64,000 bases of DNA from Thauera sp. (GTDB lineage Bacteria; Pseudomonadota; Gammaproteobacteria; Burkholderiales; Rhodocyclaceae). Shown here piece after piece: positions 1 through 10,914 of the stretch (position 1 is its first letter; every line of letters begins with the position of its first letter). The stretch covers positions 62,001-126,000 of the forward strand of contig JACKMB010000004.1 of NCBI GenBank assembly GCA_024235615.1, in the 5' to 3' direction. The position numbers and the translations under genes are program-made. Under the pieces are notes generated by a model that saw only the letters and a program-made list of their open reading frames with translations, made no database searches and was not told the origin of the DNA.

Positions 1-116
1 ATCAGCAGCGCACGCGGGCGCACGAACACGCGGCGGAAGTCCGCACCCTGCAGCGCCAGTCCGACCGAGAACATGATGAAGGCGAGGGCGGCGGGCAACA
101 GGACATCGATGTTCAT
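1..116 (-). CDS. Bile acid:sodium symporter (BASS)-like transporter, N-terminal fragment
   Basis: Only the first 38 codons are inside the window and the gene runs off the left edge. The visible peptide starts MNIDVLLPAALAFIMFSVGL and continues into a basic segment (GADFRRVFVRPRALL). A hydrophobic first helix followed by this pattern is typical of the start of BASS-family sodium symporters. The ATG at 116 is the first in-frame start after an upstream in-frame TAG. The prenyltransferase gene on the same strand ends 10 bases upstream, so the two may be co-transcribed. The family call rests on a short fragment and the substrate is unknown. Confidence 0.6.
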   Translation of the reverse strand, partial: MNIDVLLPAALAFIMFSVGLALQGADFRRVFVRPRALL

Positions 117-125
117 CGAGGCGAC

Positions 126-1043
126 CTAGAGGAAGGAGACGAAGACGATCCCTGCCGCGGCGAGCAGGCCGGTGCGTGTGCCGGCACGCGCGGTGTCGAC
201 CAGCAGGGCGTTGAGCGCCGGCCCGCCCTCGGCGCGGCCGAAGCGCCACACCAGCGGCGCCAGCACGGGCGCGCCGACGAGGCCGAGGATCGCCCCCGGC
301 ACGCCGCTCGCGGCCATCAGGACGAGCGCCGGGATGGGCAGCAGCACCAGCAGCGCGAAGGCGCGGCGCGCGCGCTGCGCGCCGAGCACTGCGGCGAGCG
401 TGCGGCGCCCGGCGCGCAGGTCGCCGGCGAGGTCGCGATAGTTGTTGACCAGCAGCACGGCGGCGGCGGGCGCGCCCACCGCCAGGCCGGCGAGCAGGTC
501 GAGGTGGCCGACCGCGCGCGACTGCAGCCAGTGGCTGCCGAGCACCGCGAACACGCCGAAGAAGAGCAGCACGAAGAGCTCGCCGAGCGGCGAGTGCGAG
601 ATCGGCCGCGGCCCGCCCGAATACGCCCAGCCCGCCACCAGCGAGGCCAGCCCGATCGCCAGGATCAGGCCGCCGCCGACCACGCACAGCCAGGCGCCGA
701 GCAGTAGCGCAAGCAGCAGGCAGAGCAGGGCGCCGCGCTTGACCTCGGCGGCGCTCGCCCAGCCGGCCAGCGTGACCCGCAGCGGCCCGAGGCGCTCGGG
801 CCGATCGGTGCCGCGCTCGAAGTCGACCGCGTCGTTGTAGAGGTTGGTGCCGATCTGGATCAGCAGCGCGCAGGCCGCGGTGGCGAGCAGCACCGCCCAC
901 GCCAGCTCGACGCCGTCGGCGACGGCGAGCGCGGTGCCCAGCATGACCGGGGCGAGCGCCATGCCCAGCGTGCGCGGCCGGATCGCCGCCCACCACACGC
1001 CCAGCGTGCCGGGGCGAGGCGGGAGGGGATGCAGCGGCGTCAC
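126..1043 (-). CDS. UbiA-family prenyltransferase, MenA-like (1,4-dihydroxy-2-naphthoate polyprenyltransferase type)
   Basis: Integral membrane prenyltransferase of 305 residues with about eight hydrophobic helices. The first Asp-rich motif is NLYNDAVDFERGTD (residues 67-80) and the second region is NNYRDLAGDLRAGRRT (200-215), the arrangement of MenA-type UbiA enzymes that prenylate 1,4-dihydroxy-2-naphthoate. I chose the GTG at 1043 because GAGG lies 6 bases upstream. The open frame extends to 1181, but that extension is proline/arginine-rich and does not look like family sequence. No other men genes are visible here, so a menaquinone role is inference; another aromatic acceptor is possible. 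Confidence 0.75.
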   Translation of the reverse strand: MTPLHPLPPRPGTLGVWWAAIRPRTLGMALAPVMLGTALAVADGVELAWAVLLATAACALLIQIGTNLYNDAVDFERGTDRPERLGPLRVTLAGWASAAEVKRGALLCLLLALLLGAWLCVVGGGLILAIGLASLVAGWAYSGGPRPISHSPLGELFVLLFFGVFAVLGSHWLQSRAVGHLDLLAGLAVGAPAAAVLLVNNYRDLAGDLRAGRRTLAAVLGAQRARRAFALLVLLPIPALVLMAASGVPGAILGLVGAPVLAPLVWRFGRAEGGPALNALLVDTARAGTRTGLLAAAGIVFVSFL

Positions 1044-1250
1044 GCGCTGCCTCGACGAAAGGCAAGGGCGGGCACGATCACCGATCGCGGGGGCAGGGCC
1101 TGCGGTGCGAGGAAGTGGGAGAAGAACATGGTGGAAGACGCTGCGAGGACCGCGGATTATCGCATAGCCGGCGCGCCCCACCCGCGGACCGGCCGCACTG
1201 CACTATGCTGGTCGTGAAGACATGCCCGCATTTCCTGCCGGAGGCCAATC

Positions 1251-2378
1251 ATGAAGCAGTTCGCGCCCACCCTGCCGCCGCTCGCCCGCGCCGCGGTCCT
1301 CCTCATCTCCGCAGTCCTGGCCGGCGGGGCCCTCGCCGCGCCGCCCGGGCCGTTGCCGGCACTGAACATCGACATCGAGGACACCTCGGTCTCGGGCATC
1401 TCGTCGGGCGGCTTCATGTCGGTGCAGATGCAGGTCGCGCACTCCGGCATCATCCGCGGTGCCGGGGTGGTTGCCGGCGGGCCTTACTACTGCGCGCAGG
1501 ACAGCGTGATGAAGGCCACTACCGAATGCTCCTGCACCGGCGAGCCGACGCTGTCGTGCAAGGTCGCCGACGCCAGCGCGGCGGTGCCCGAGCTGGTCGC
1601 GGCCACGCGCGCCTTCCATGCCGAAGGCCGTATCGACGACCCCGCGCAGATCGCCCGCCAGCGCGTGGTGACCGTGGTGGGCGGGAAGGACACCCTGGTA
1701 CCCGCCTCCATCACCCGCCAGCTGCACGGCTACTACGACGCCTTCGGCCTGCCCGCGAGCGCGCTGAAGCCGGTGACGCTCGACGCTGCCGGTCACACCA
1801 TGCCCACCACCGCCTACGGCCGCGCCTGCGGCGTGACCGACGAGCCCTACATCGGCAAGTGCGGCTTCGAGGCCGCGCATGCGATCCTCGACTGGATCTA
1901 CGGCCCGGCCGTCGCCCCGCCGCGCACCACGCCCACTCCGGCCGGCCGCTTCGCCGAGTTCGACCAGCGCGGCTACATCCCCGAGACCGGCATCTTCAGC
2001 TACCTGTGGGGCACCGGCCTCGACAAGACCGGCTGGGTGTACATTCCGCCCGCCTGCGCCGCCGGCGAGCGCTGCCGGCTGCACGTGGTGTTCCACGGCT
2101 GCAAGCAGGGGCAGAGCTTCCTGCCGCTGCGCCGCCCGCCCGGCGGAGGGCTGTACAACGGCACCACCTTCGTGCGCAACACCGGCTACGACCGCTGGGC
2201 CGACACCAACCGCCTGGTGGTGCTGTTCCCGCAGGCGGTGTCGATTCCGTGGAAGAATCCCAACGGCTGCTGGGACTGGTGGGGCTTCACCGACGCCGAC
2301 TATGCCACCCGCGACGGCATCCAGATCCGCAGCGTGCGCGCGATGATCGAGCGGCTCGCCTCCGGCCGGCGCGACTGA
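1251..2378 (+). CDS. Secreted poly(3-hydroxybutyrate) depolymerase-type alpha/beta hydrolase
   Basis: A 375-residue exported hydrolase. Residues 1-30 form a signal peptide ending in GGALAA. The lipase-like box is SGISSGG, with the probable nucleophile Ser51 near the N terminus. Asp147 (GGKDTLV) and His182 (AAGHTMP) fit the rest of the triad. Several cysteines (ECSC, LSCK, KCGF, HGCKQ, NGCWDWW) are consistent with a disulfide-bonded periplasmic or extracellular enzyme. The PHB-depolymerase family with this early GISSG box cleaves polyhydroxyalkanoate esters. A good GGAGG lies 7 bases before the ATG. The gene stands alone on its strand. A related feruloyl or other esterase activity cannot be excluded. 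Confidence 0.82.
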   Translation: MKQFAPTLPPLARAAVLLISAVLAGGALAAPPGPLPALNIDIEDTSVSGISSGGFMSVQMQVAHSGIIRGAGVVAGGPYYCAQDSVMKATTECSCTGEPTLSCKVADASAAVPELVAATRAFHAEGRIDDPAQIARQRVVTVVGGKDTLVPASITRQLHGYYDAFGLPASALKPVTLDAAGHTMPTTAYGRACGVTDEPYIGKCGFEAAHAILDWIYGPAVAPPRTTPTPAGRFAEFDQRGYIPETGIFSYLWGTGLDKTGWVYIPPACAAGERCRLHVVFHGCKQGQSFLPLRRPPGGGLYNGTTFVRNTGYDRWADTNRLVVLFPQAVSIPWKNPNGCWDWWGFTDADYATRDGIQIRSVRAMIERLASGRRD

Positions 2379-2508
2379 AGACCGCGGCCGCGGCGCCGCT
2401 GGCCCGCCCCGCGCTGGTGGACTATAAGGAAAGCGGAGTTCGCCTGCCCGCGGCCCCCTCAGGGCGGGTGGAGCGCAGCGACTCGTCCGCCCAAGCGAGG
2501 AAGTTTTC

Positions 2509-3609
2509 ATGTCCTACGTCGGAGAGCCCTTCCGCCACGACCTGTTCGTGAGCTACAGCCACGGCGACGACGGCAGCGGTGGTGCCTATCTCAAGCCATG
2601 GTCGGCCGCCTTCACGCACGAGCTCGAGCGCGAGCTGCGCGCCGATCGGCGCTTCCGCACCAGCCTGAGCGTGTTCCGCGACCAGGACCACCGCCCGGAG
2701 CAGAGCCTCGATCCGATGGCGCCGCTCACCGCCCAGCTGCAGGAGCAGATCGCCGGCGCTGCGCTGCTGGTGGTGTTGATGTCGCCCGACTACCTCGCCT
2801 CGAAGTGGTGCGCGGACGAGCGCGACTGGTGGCTGGAGCGTCAGGTTGCGCTCGGCCTGCCGCACGAGGAGCGCATCGCGGTGGTGCGCATCTGGCCCAC
2901 CGACACGCCTTGGCCGGCCGCCCTGTGCGACGCGCGCGGCGAGCCGCTGGTCGGCTTCGGCTTCTACCCGCCCGCCGGCGTGCCGCCGCGGCCGCTGGGC
3001 TGGACCGACCTGCCCGGCGCCTTCGGCAGCGAGTTCCGCAGGGCCCTGCTCGACATGGTCGGCCGGCTCTACCCCAAGCTCGAGACGATGCGCGCGCGTG
3101 CCGAGGAGTTGCGCCGCCAGCGCGAGGAGGCCGAGCGCCTGGTCCGCGACGGCGGCCAGACGCTCTACCTGCACGGCCGCAGCGACCATGCCGAGGCCTG
3201 GGAGGCTGCGGCGCTCAAGCTGGTCGACAAGGGCTTCGCGGTGGTGCCGGGCGAACCCGACCGGGTCGAAAGCGATCCGGCACGCCTGCAGGAGGTGCGC
3301 GAGCGCCGGGTCGAGACCCTGAGCGGCTGCGACGCCCTGCTGCTGCTCGGCACCGACGACGGGCGCGCCCTCGACGCCGACCTCGTGGTGGTGGGCAAGC
3401 ACGACCGCCAGTCGGCGCGCGCACGCTCGCACCGACTGCTGCCCTGCGGCCTGCTCGACACCGCCGGCGCCGCCATCGCCACCAGCGTGCGCCGCGCCAC
3501 CGCGCGCATCGTGCAGGCGGACTGGATCGATGGCACCGATGAAGACTGGCCGGTCGCGGTGCGCGACTGGCTGGGCGGCAAGGGCGTGCAGGCCGGGGGG
3601 GCGCCATGA
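2509..3609 (+). CDS. TIR-domain protein (putative NADase or signalling effector) of a two-gene STAND module
   Basis: A 366-residue cytosolic protein without signal or membrane segments. Residues 9-190 are a TIR domain: DLFVSYSHGDD (11-21), LLVVLMSPDYLASKWCADERDWW (86-108), with Glu104 at the usual position of the catalytic Glu of NAD-cleaving TIRs. A short charged coiled coil follows (190-215). A second alpha/beta domain (217-355; TLYLHGRSDHAEAWE, ALLLLGTDDG) also looks TIR- or Rossmann-like. GAGG lies upstream of the ATG. The last codons overlap the start of the STAND NTPase gene by 4 bases, so the two are translationally coupled. By family analogy this is an effector or sensor of immune or stress signalling; NADase activity is inference. 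Confidence 0.85.
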   Translation: MSYVGEPFRHDLFVSYSHGDDGSGGAYLKPWSAAFTHELERELRADRRFRTSLSVFRDQDHRPEQSLDPMAPLTAQLQEQIAGAALLVVLMSPDYLASKWCADERDWWLERQVALGLPHEERIAVVRIWPTDTPWPAALCDARGEPLVGFGFYPPAGVPPRPLGWTDLPGAFGSEFRRALLDMVGRLYPKLETMRARAEELRRQREEAERLVRDGGQTLYLHGRSDHAEAWEAAALKLVDKGFAVVPGEPDRVESDPARLQEVRERRVETLSGCDALLLLGTDDGRALDADLVVVGKHDRQSARARSHRLLPCGLLDTAGAAIATSVRRATARIVQADWIDGTDEDWPVAVRDWLGGKGVQAGGAP

Positions 3610-5990
3610 AGCCGGACGCGTCCGCACCCGCAACCGCCGAAGACACCTTCGACGCGGTCTTTGCGATCCGCCTGCCGCCCCGGCCCTATCCCGGCCTGCG
3701 CCCCTTCGAGCAGCACGAATGGCCGATCTTCTTCGGGCGCGAGCGCATGACCGACGAGATCGTCGAGCGCCTGCTCGGCCTCCGGCTGCTCGTGGTGCAT
3801 GGCGACTCGGGCTGCGGCAAGAGTTCGCTGGTGCGCGCCGGCGTGCTGCCGCGGCTGGAGCAGGAGAGTGCGCGCGGCGGCGTGCGCTGGCGCACCTGCA
3901 CGGCATTGCCGCGCGCGGCGCCGCTGTGGAACCTCGCACACGCGCTCGCCGCGCTCGACACGCCCGGCGAGGGCGACGCCGACGCACTCGAGGCGCGCAC
4001 CATCGCCTTCCGGCGCGCGCTCAACTTCGGCCGCGAGGCCCCCGCGGCGCTCGCCGAGCTGCTCGGCTGCGGGCCGCGCAACCAGGTCTGCATCCTGGTC
4101 GACCAGTTCGAGGAGCTCTTCGAGCACGCCCGCCGCCATGGCCCCGAAGAAGCCGCGCTGCTGGCCGCCTGCCTGGTGGGACTGCTCGACGCGCCGCCGC
4201 CCGGGCTGTATGCGGTGCTGACCATGCGCTCGGAGTTCCTCGGCGCTTGCTCGCGCTACGAGGGCTTCGCCGCGGCGGTCAACCGTGCGCAATACCTGCT
4301 CCCGCGCATGGAGCACGACGACCTGATGCGCGCGATCCGCGAGCCCGCGGTGCTCTACGATGGCGAGGTGACGCGCGAGCTGGCCGAGCGCCTGATCGTC
4401 GATGGCGGCGGGGGACAGGACCAGCTGCCGCTGATCCAGCACGGGCTGATGCTGCTCCATGACGAGCATGCGCGCACATCGGGTCAAGCCCTCGCGGGAC
4501 CGACCCCGGGCGCTCCGGCATGGCGGCTCGGGATGGAACATTACCGCGCCGAGGACGGTCTCGCCGGCCTGCTCTCGGCACATGCCGACGCCGTGCTGGC
4601 GCGCGCCGGGCAGCGGTGCTTCGGCGGCGAGGCCACGCGGGTGGTGGAAGACCTCTTCCGCGCACTCACCGACATCAACGCCGAGGGCCAGGCCATCCGC
4701 AGGCCGTGCACGCTCGAGCGCCTGGTGGCGGTGACCGGCACCAACGAGCCTGCGCTGCGCTGCGTGGTCGACGCCTTCCGCGCCGACGGCGTGTCCTTCC
4801 TCAAGCCCTACGGGCACGAGGCATTGCGCGCGGAAGAGCTCATCGACATCAGCCACGAGGCCCTGATCCGCTGCTGGCGACGCATCGCCGAGCCGCGCGA
4901 GGGCTGGCTGGCGCGCGAATTCCGCAACGGCCTGGTGTGGCGTGCGCTGCTCGTGCAGGCGGACAGCTTCGACCGCGACCCGGGCAACGTGCTCGGCGCC
5001 ACCACCACCGACGAGCGCGAACGCTGGCTGCGCCGGCGCAACGCCATCTGGGCGGAGCGCTACGGTGGCGGCTGGGAGCGCGTGCAGCGCCTGATCGCGG
5101 CCAGCGTCGAAGCGCGCGCCCTGCGCGCCGCCGAACGCGAGGCCGCCGAGACGCAGCGCCAGGAGGCGCGTCGCCTGCGTCGGCGCAGCCGGGCGCTCGC
5201 GATCGGGATCGGCGTGCTCGCCTTCACCAGCGCCCTCGGCGGGCTGGCCTGGCAGCAGTCGCGCATCGCCGAGGACGCGCGCCGGGTCGCCGAAGGCGAG
5301 CGCGAGCTCGCGCTCACCGCGCGCGACGAGGTCGTGCGCCAGCTCGAGGCCCTGGTCGAGGCGCGCGAGGCGGAGGCCGCCGCACGCGCCGCGGCCGAGG
5401 CGGTGGCGCAGGAGGCGCGGCAGTCGGCGAGCGCGCTCGCCGGCGTGGTCGACGAGCTCGAACGCGCCAGCTCTGCGGCCAACGCACCGGCGAGCGGCGA
5501 CGGCCAGGCGGTGCAGCGCAGCCTCAGCGAGGCCAAGTCCGAGCTGCGCGCGCAGGTGAGCAACCTCTCCAAGCTCTCGGTGCAGCAGGCCGCGCCGCCG
5601 CTCGCCGCGGCACCGGCTCCGGCGCCCCCCGGGGCGCTCGCACCGCGGATGTGGATCTACATCGCCGAGGAGAGCCAGCGCCCGGCGGCCGAGGCGCTGG
5701 AAGCGCAGCTGCGCAGCGTGCGCATCGGCGACGCCGCGCTCGAGCTGCCCGGCATCGTCCTCGTCAAGGCCGCGCCCACGCGCAGCATGCTGCGCTGCTT
5801 CCGCACCGAGGAATGCCGCCAGGACGGCGACGCGCTGGTGCGCGCGCTCGGCGGGTTGCTGCAGTCTCCCAAGCCGAGCCTGGAGGATTTCAGCGCGCTC
5901 TATGGCAGCAGCGGCTCGATCCGCGCGCGTCACTACGAGCTCTGGTTCGCCCCCGGCGCGATCGTGCTGCCGGCGCGCAAGGGACCTTGA
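3606..5990 (+). CDS. Membrane-anchored nSTAND1-type P-loop NTPase with extracytoplasmic coiled coil
   Basis: A 794-residue protein. It opens with YPGLRPFEQHEWPIFFGRE (28-46), the characteristic entry to the nSTAND1 NTPase fold. Walker A is GDSGCGKSS (66-74) and Walker B is VCILVDQFEEL (161-171). Helical STAND-like regions follow to about residue 515. A basic stretch (RRLRRRSR) precedes one transmembrane helix (about 529-549). Beyond it are an Ala/Glu-rich coiled coil (552-620), a Pro/Ala linker (660-680) and a compact C-terminal domain (682-790) with two cysteines. Most nSTAND1 proteins instead carry WD40 or other repeats after the NTPase. The topology suggests a cytosolic switch tied to an envelope-facing sensor, partnered with the upstream TIR protein. 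The trigger is unknown. Confidence 0.82.
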   Translation: MKPDASAPATAEDTFDAVFAIRLPPRPYPGLRPFEQHEWPIFFGRERMTDEIVERLLGLRLLVVHGDSGCGKSSLVRAGVLPRLEQESARGGVRWRTCTALPRAAPLWNLAHALAALDTPGEGDADALEARTIAFRRALNFGREAPAALAELLGCGPRNQVCILVDQFEELFEHARRHGPEEAALLAACLVGLLDAPPPGLYAVLTMRSEFLGACSRYEGFAAAVNRAQYLLPRMEHDDLMRAIREPAVLYDGEVTRELAERLIVDGGGGQDQLPLIQHGLMLLHDEHARTSGQALAGPTPGAPAWRLGMEHYRAEDGLAGLLSAHADAVLARAGQRCFGGEATRVVEDLFRALTDINAEGQAIRRPCTLERLVAVTGTNEPALRCVVDAFRADGVSFLKPYGHEALRAEELIDISHEALIRCWRRIAEPREGWLAREFRNGLVWRALLVQADSFDRDPGNVLGATTTDERERWLRRRNAIWAERYGGGWERVQRLIAASVEARALRAAEREAAETQRQEARRLRRRSRALAIGIGVLAFTSALGGLAWQQSRIAEDARRVAEGERELALTARDEVVRQLEALVEAREAEAAARAAAEAVAQEARQSASALAGVVDELERASSAANAPASGDGQAVQRSLSEAKSELRAQVSNLSKLSVQQAAPPLAAAPAPAPPGALAPRMWIYIAEESQRPAAEALEAQLRSVRIGDAALELPGIVLVKAAPTRSMLRCFRTEECRQDGDALVRALGGLLQSPKPSLEDFSALYGSSGSIRARHYELWFAPGAIVLPARKGP

Positions 5991-6000
5991 GCATCCGCAA

Positions 6001-6041
6001 AGGAAAAGGCCGGCGAACCGGGTTGCCCCGGTTCGCCGGCC
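6001..6041 (-). terminator. Intrinsic terminator of icd
   Basis: A perfect 15-bp stem (6008-6022 with 6027-6041) encloses a 4-base TTGC loop. On the minus strand it is followed by TTTTCCTTT, giving a classical terminator for icd. It also sits between convergent genes and may end the STAND transcript. Confidence 0.85.
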
Positions 6042-6075
6042 TCGACGGCGCGAGCCGATCCTCAGTCGCGCGGGA

Positions 6076-8313
<2,238 letters not shown>

Positions 8314-8653
8314 TGATTTCCCCTATATGTTTTAGATCTTGTCCCGACTACCCGATGGCGACCCTCTGTCGCCGGCGCGGCACAGCCGCCGCACGATCGC
8401 AGTCGCCCGGAAAAATACCACTTATCGACCTGTCGGGCATCGAAACCTTCTTTCACATCGCGAAATAAACTGCGCCAAGCCCCGCCAGGCCTGGAATCCG
8501 GCACCGCTGCGGGGGTCTGCGCCGCAGGCTCGACAGCGCGGGCGATCTGTCCGATGCTGCCGCCCTCGCTCCTCTCCTTCCGCCCACTGCTTACGCCCAC
8601 TCCTTCCACCCTCTCCACGCCCCTGCGCTGCGCCCGAGCGCGCCCCCACGATC
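8314..8653. other. Divergent intergenic region icd / nudC
   Basis: This 340-base region separates two divergent genes and should hold both promoters. The part nearest icd (8325-8470) is less GC-rich than its surroundings, with short A/T runs around 8410-8425 and 8460-8470. I see no convincing sigma70 hexamer pair, operator or repeat. The + frame is open through the region but gives low-complexity Arg/Pro sequence before the nudC ATG. Confidence 0.5.
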
Positions 8654-9520
8654 ATGAACCTCCCTTCTTCACCGCCTGCATGCGGCGACCCGCGGCCGGC
8701 CTCGCGCAGCCCGGCCCGCACGCTCGTGTTCCGCGGCCACCAGCTGCTGGTGGACCGTGCGGGTGCGCCCAGCGCCGGCCCGAGCGCCTGGCGGGCCGGC
8801 CTCGCCGCGCTGCGCACGCTCGACTTCCCCATGCCCAGTGGCGGGGCCTGGACGGTGGTCGAGGTCGAGCGCACGATCGAGGCGCCCGACGGACATGCCT
8901 TCCAGCACCTCAAGTCGCTGCTCGACACGCTGGCCGAAGACCGCCTCGCGCTCGCCGCACGCGCCCTGGAGCTGCTCGAGTTCGACCACGCGCACCGCTT
9001 CTGCGGCGCCTGCGGCGCGCCCACCACGCCGAGGACGGACCCGCCGGCGCGGCGCTGCAGCGCGCCGGACTGCGGCCGCGAGCACTTCCCGCGCGTGTCG
9101 CCGGTGGTGATCGTGGCGGTGGAGCGCGGCGCCGAGATCCTGCTCGGGCGCTCGCCGCACTTTCCGCCCGGCCTCTACAGCACGCTCGCCGGTTTCGTGG
9201 ACGCGGGCGAGTCGGCCGAGCAGGCGGTGCACCGCGAGATCTTCGAGGAGACCGGGCTGCGCATCCGCGCCCCGCGCTACTTCTCCAGCCAGGCCTGGCC
9301 CTTCCCGCATGCGCTGATGCTCGGCTACCAGGCCGAGTACGCCGGCGGCGACATCGTGTGCGCCCCAGGCGAGATCGAGGACGCGCGCTTCTTCCATGTC
9401 GACGCGCTGCCGCCGCTGTTCCCGATCCGCTACGCGATGGCCAACCAGCTGCTGCGCGACTTCTGCCTGCGCCACGGGCGCCCGTGGCCGCCCGCTCAGG
9501 CCGCCCCGACGGCCGCCTGA
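8654..9520 (+). CDS. nudC: NADH pyrophosphatase / RNA deNADding Nudix hydrolase
   Basis: A 288-residue NudC. A zinc ribbon is formed by Cys117, Cys120, Cys135 and Cys140 (FCGACG ... CSAPDCG). The Nudix box is complete at 180-202: G180, E186, R194, E195, E198, E199, G201 (GFVDAGESAEQAVHREIFEE then TGL). The NudC-specific array SQAWPFP is at 212-218. NudC hydrolyses NAD(H) to NMN(H) and AMP and removes NAD caps from RNA. I chose the ATG at 8654 because upstream in-frame sequence is low-complexity. The 3' end overlaps the convergent MFS gene by 25 bases. Confidence 0.95.
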   Translation: MNLPSSPPACGDPRPASRSPARTLVFRGHQLLVDRAGAPSAGPSAWRAGLAALRTLDFPMPSGGAWTVVEVERTIEAPDGHAFQHLKSLLDTLAEDRLALAARALELLEFDHAHRFCGACGAPTTPRTDPPARRCSAPDCGREHFPRVSPVVIVAVERGAEILLGRSPHFPPGLYSTLAGFVDAGESAEQAVHREIFEETGLRIRAPRYFSSQAWPFPHALMLGYQAEYAGGDIVCAPGEIEDARFFHVDALPPLFPIRYAMANQLLRDFCLRHGRPWPPAQAAPTAA

Positions 9521-10689
9521 GCGTCGCGCCGGTCGACGATCTTCAGCGCCACCAGCAACACCGTGCCGACCGCCATCATCGCCGCGGCGAACCACAGCCC
9601 GCCGGCGTAGCTGCCGAAGGTCTCGCCCAGCCAGCCGGTCACCGCCGGGCCGAGGATCTGCGCCACGCCGTAGGAGACGGTCATCTTGCCCATCATCTTG
9701 GCCGGTCGCGTCGGGTAGTAGCGCCCCGCCATGGTCAGCACCAGGCTCACCATGCCGACGAAGGTGCCACCGAAGAGCAGCGCGCCGGCGATCGCCCCGA
9801 GGCTGCCACCGACCACCACCGGCAGCAGGATGCCGACGATCTGCAGCACCGCGGCGAGGATCAGCGCATTCAGCGCGCCGGTGCGGCGGGCGATGAAGTC
9901 CCACACGATGCAGGCCGGCATCGCCGCCAGGCCGATGGCGAGGAAGCTCCAGCTGCCCTGGCCCTCCAGCCCGGGCAGGCGGTTGACGATGGCGACGATG
10001 AAGGTCGCGCTGACCACGAAGCCGACGCCGGCGCAGAAGTACGAGGCCATGAACACCCGCATGAACAGCGGGCTGGGCGGGTTGTCGTGCATCGGCGCGC
10101 CGCTCTTGGTCACCGGGCTGGTATCGGGCGCCGGCAGCCAGGCCAGCGCGGGCACCAGCAGCACGCAGGCGAGCGCGGTGAACACGTACCACTGCGCGCG
10201 CCAGTCGAGCCACAGGCTCATCACCGCCACCGCCACCGAGCAGCCGGCGATGCCCAGGCCGATGCCGGCGAAGTGGATACCGAGCTCGTGGCGGTGGCCG
10301 TGGCGGATCAGCCAGTTGAGGATCAGCCCGGTGCCGAGCAGCATCGCGGCCGCGCTCGACAGCCCGGCGAGGTAGCGCGACACCGCCCACACGGTGAAGT
10401 CGGTGGTGAGGCCCATCATCAGCGTGGTGAGCACCGCCACCACCATGCCGATGCGGTACAGGCGGTCCTTGAGCACCAGGTCGCTGATCGAGGCCGCAAG
10501 CAGCGCCCCGCTCAGGTAGCCCAGGTAATTGATCGCCGCCAGCCAGCCACCCTCGGCCAGCCCCAGTCCGGCCTGGGACTGCATCAGGGGCAGCAGCGGG
10601 GTGTAGGCGAAGCGCGCCACGCCGAGCGCGAGCATCAGGCTGAAGATGCCCGCGCCGAGCACCTTCATGCGCTGTTTCTGATCCGACAT
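9496..10689 (-). CDS. MFS transporter, YbfB/YjiJ-type
   Basis: A 397-residue major facilitator protein with 12 predicted membrane helices and no signal peptide. The N terminus (FSLMLALGVARFAYTPLLPLM) matches the YbfB/YjiJ branch of MFS, whose substrates are not defined. A short cytoplasmic loop with Pro/Ser residues (PDTSPVTKSGAPMHDNPPSP) lies between the two six-helix halves. The C-terminal Ala-rich tail overlaps the convergent end of nudC. An AGGA-like ribosome-binding site precedes the ATG. Substrate and regulation are not evident. Confidence 0.85.
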   Translation of the reverse strand: MSDQKQRMKVLGAGIFSLMLALGVARFAYTPLLPLMQSQAGLGLAEGGWLAAINYLGYLSGALLAASISDLVLKDRLYRIGMVVAVLTTLMMGLTTDFTVWAVSRYLAGLSSAAAMLLGTGLILNWLIRHGHRHELGIHFAGIGLGIAGCSVAVAVMSLWLDWRAQWYVFTALACVLLVPALAWLPAPDTSPVTKSGAPMHDNPPSPLFMRVFMASYFCAGVGFVVSATFIVAIVNRLPGLEGQGSWSFLAIGLAAMPACIVWDFIARRTGALNALILAAVLQIVGILLPVVVGGSLGAIAGALLFGGTFVGMVSLVLTMAGRYYPTRPAKMMGKMTVSYGVAQILGPAVTGWLGETFGSYAGGLWFAAAMMAVGTVLLVALKIVDRRDAQAAVGAA

Positions 10690-10914
10690 CGTTTTATTTC
10701 CTGTCTCCTCTGCGGACCGACACGATAGACGCGCACGCCGGGCTTCTCAAGCCGGCGACAGCTCCTGACGGGGAGTGCGCGCGCTGCGGGCTGCGCCGGG
10801 CACCCTCGCCGACATTGCCCGCCCCCCCTTCTCGAGACGCCGCCCCACGCCCGCACGGCGTCCACCCTCCGGCCTGCGTTACCATCGCGCCGCTCCCCCT
10901 CCGGTTGTCGTCCC

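Noticed and set aside
3165-5933. Long minus-strand open frame (922 codons) opposite the TIR-STAND genes
   Set aside because: Antisense frame produced by the codon bias of the + strand genes; low-complexity Arg/Ala/Glu composition and no domain.
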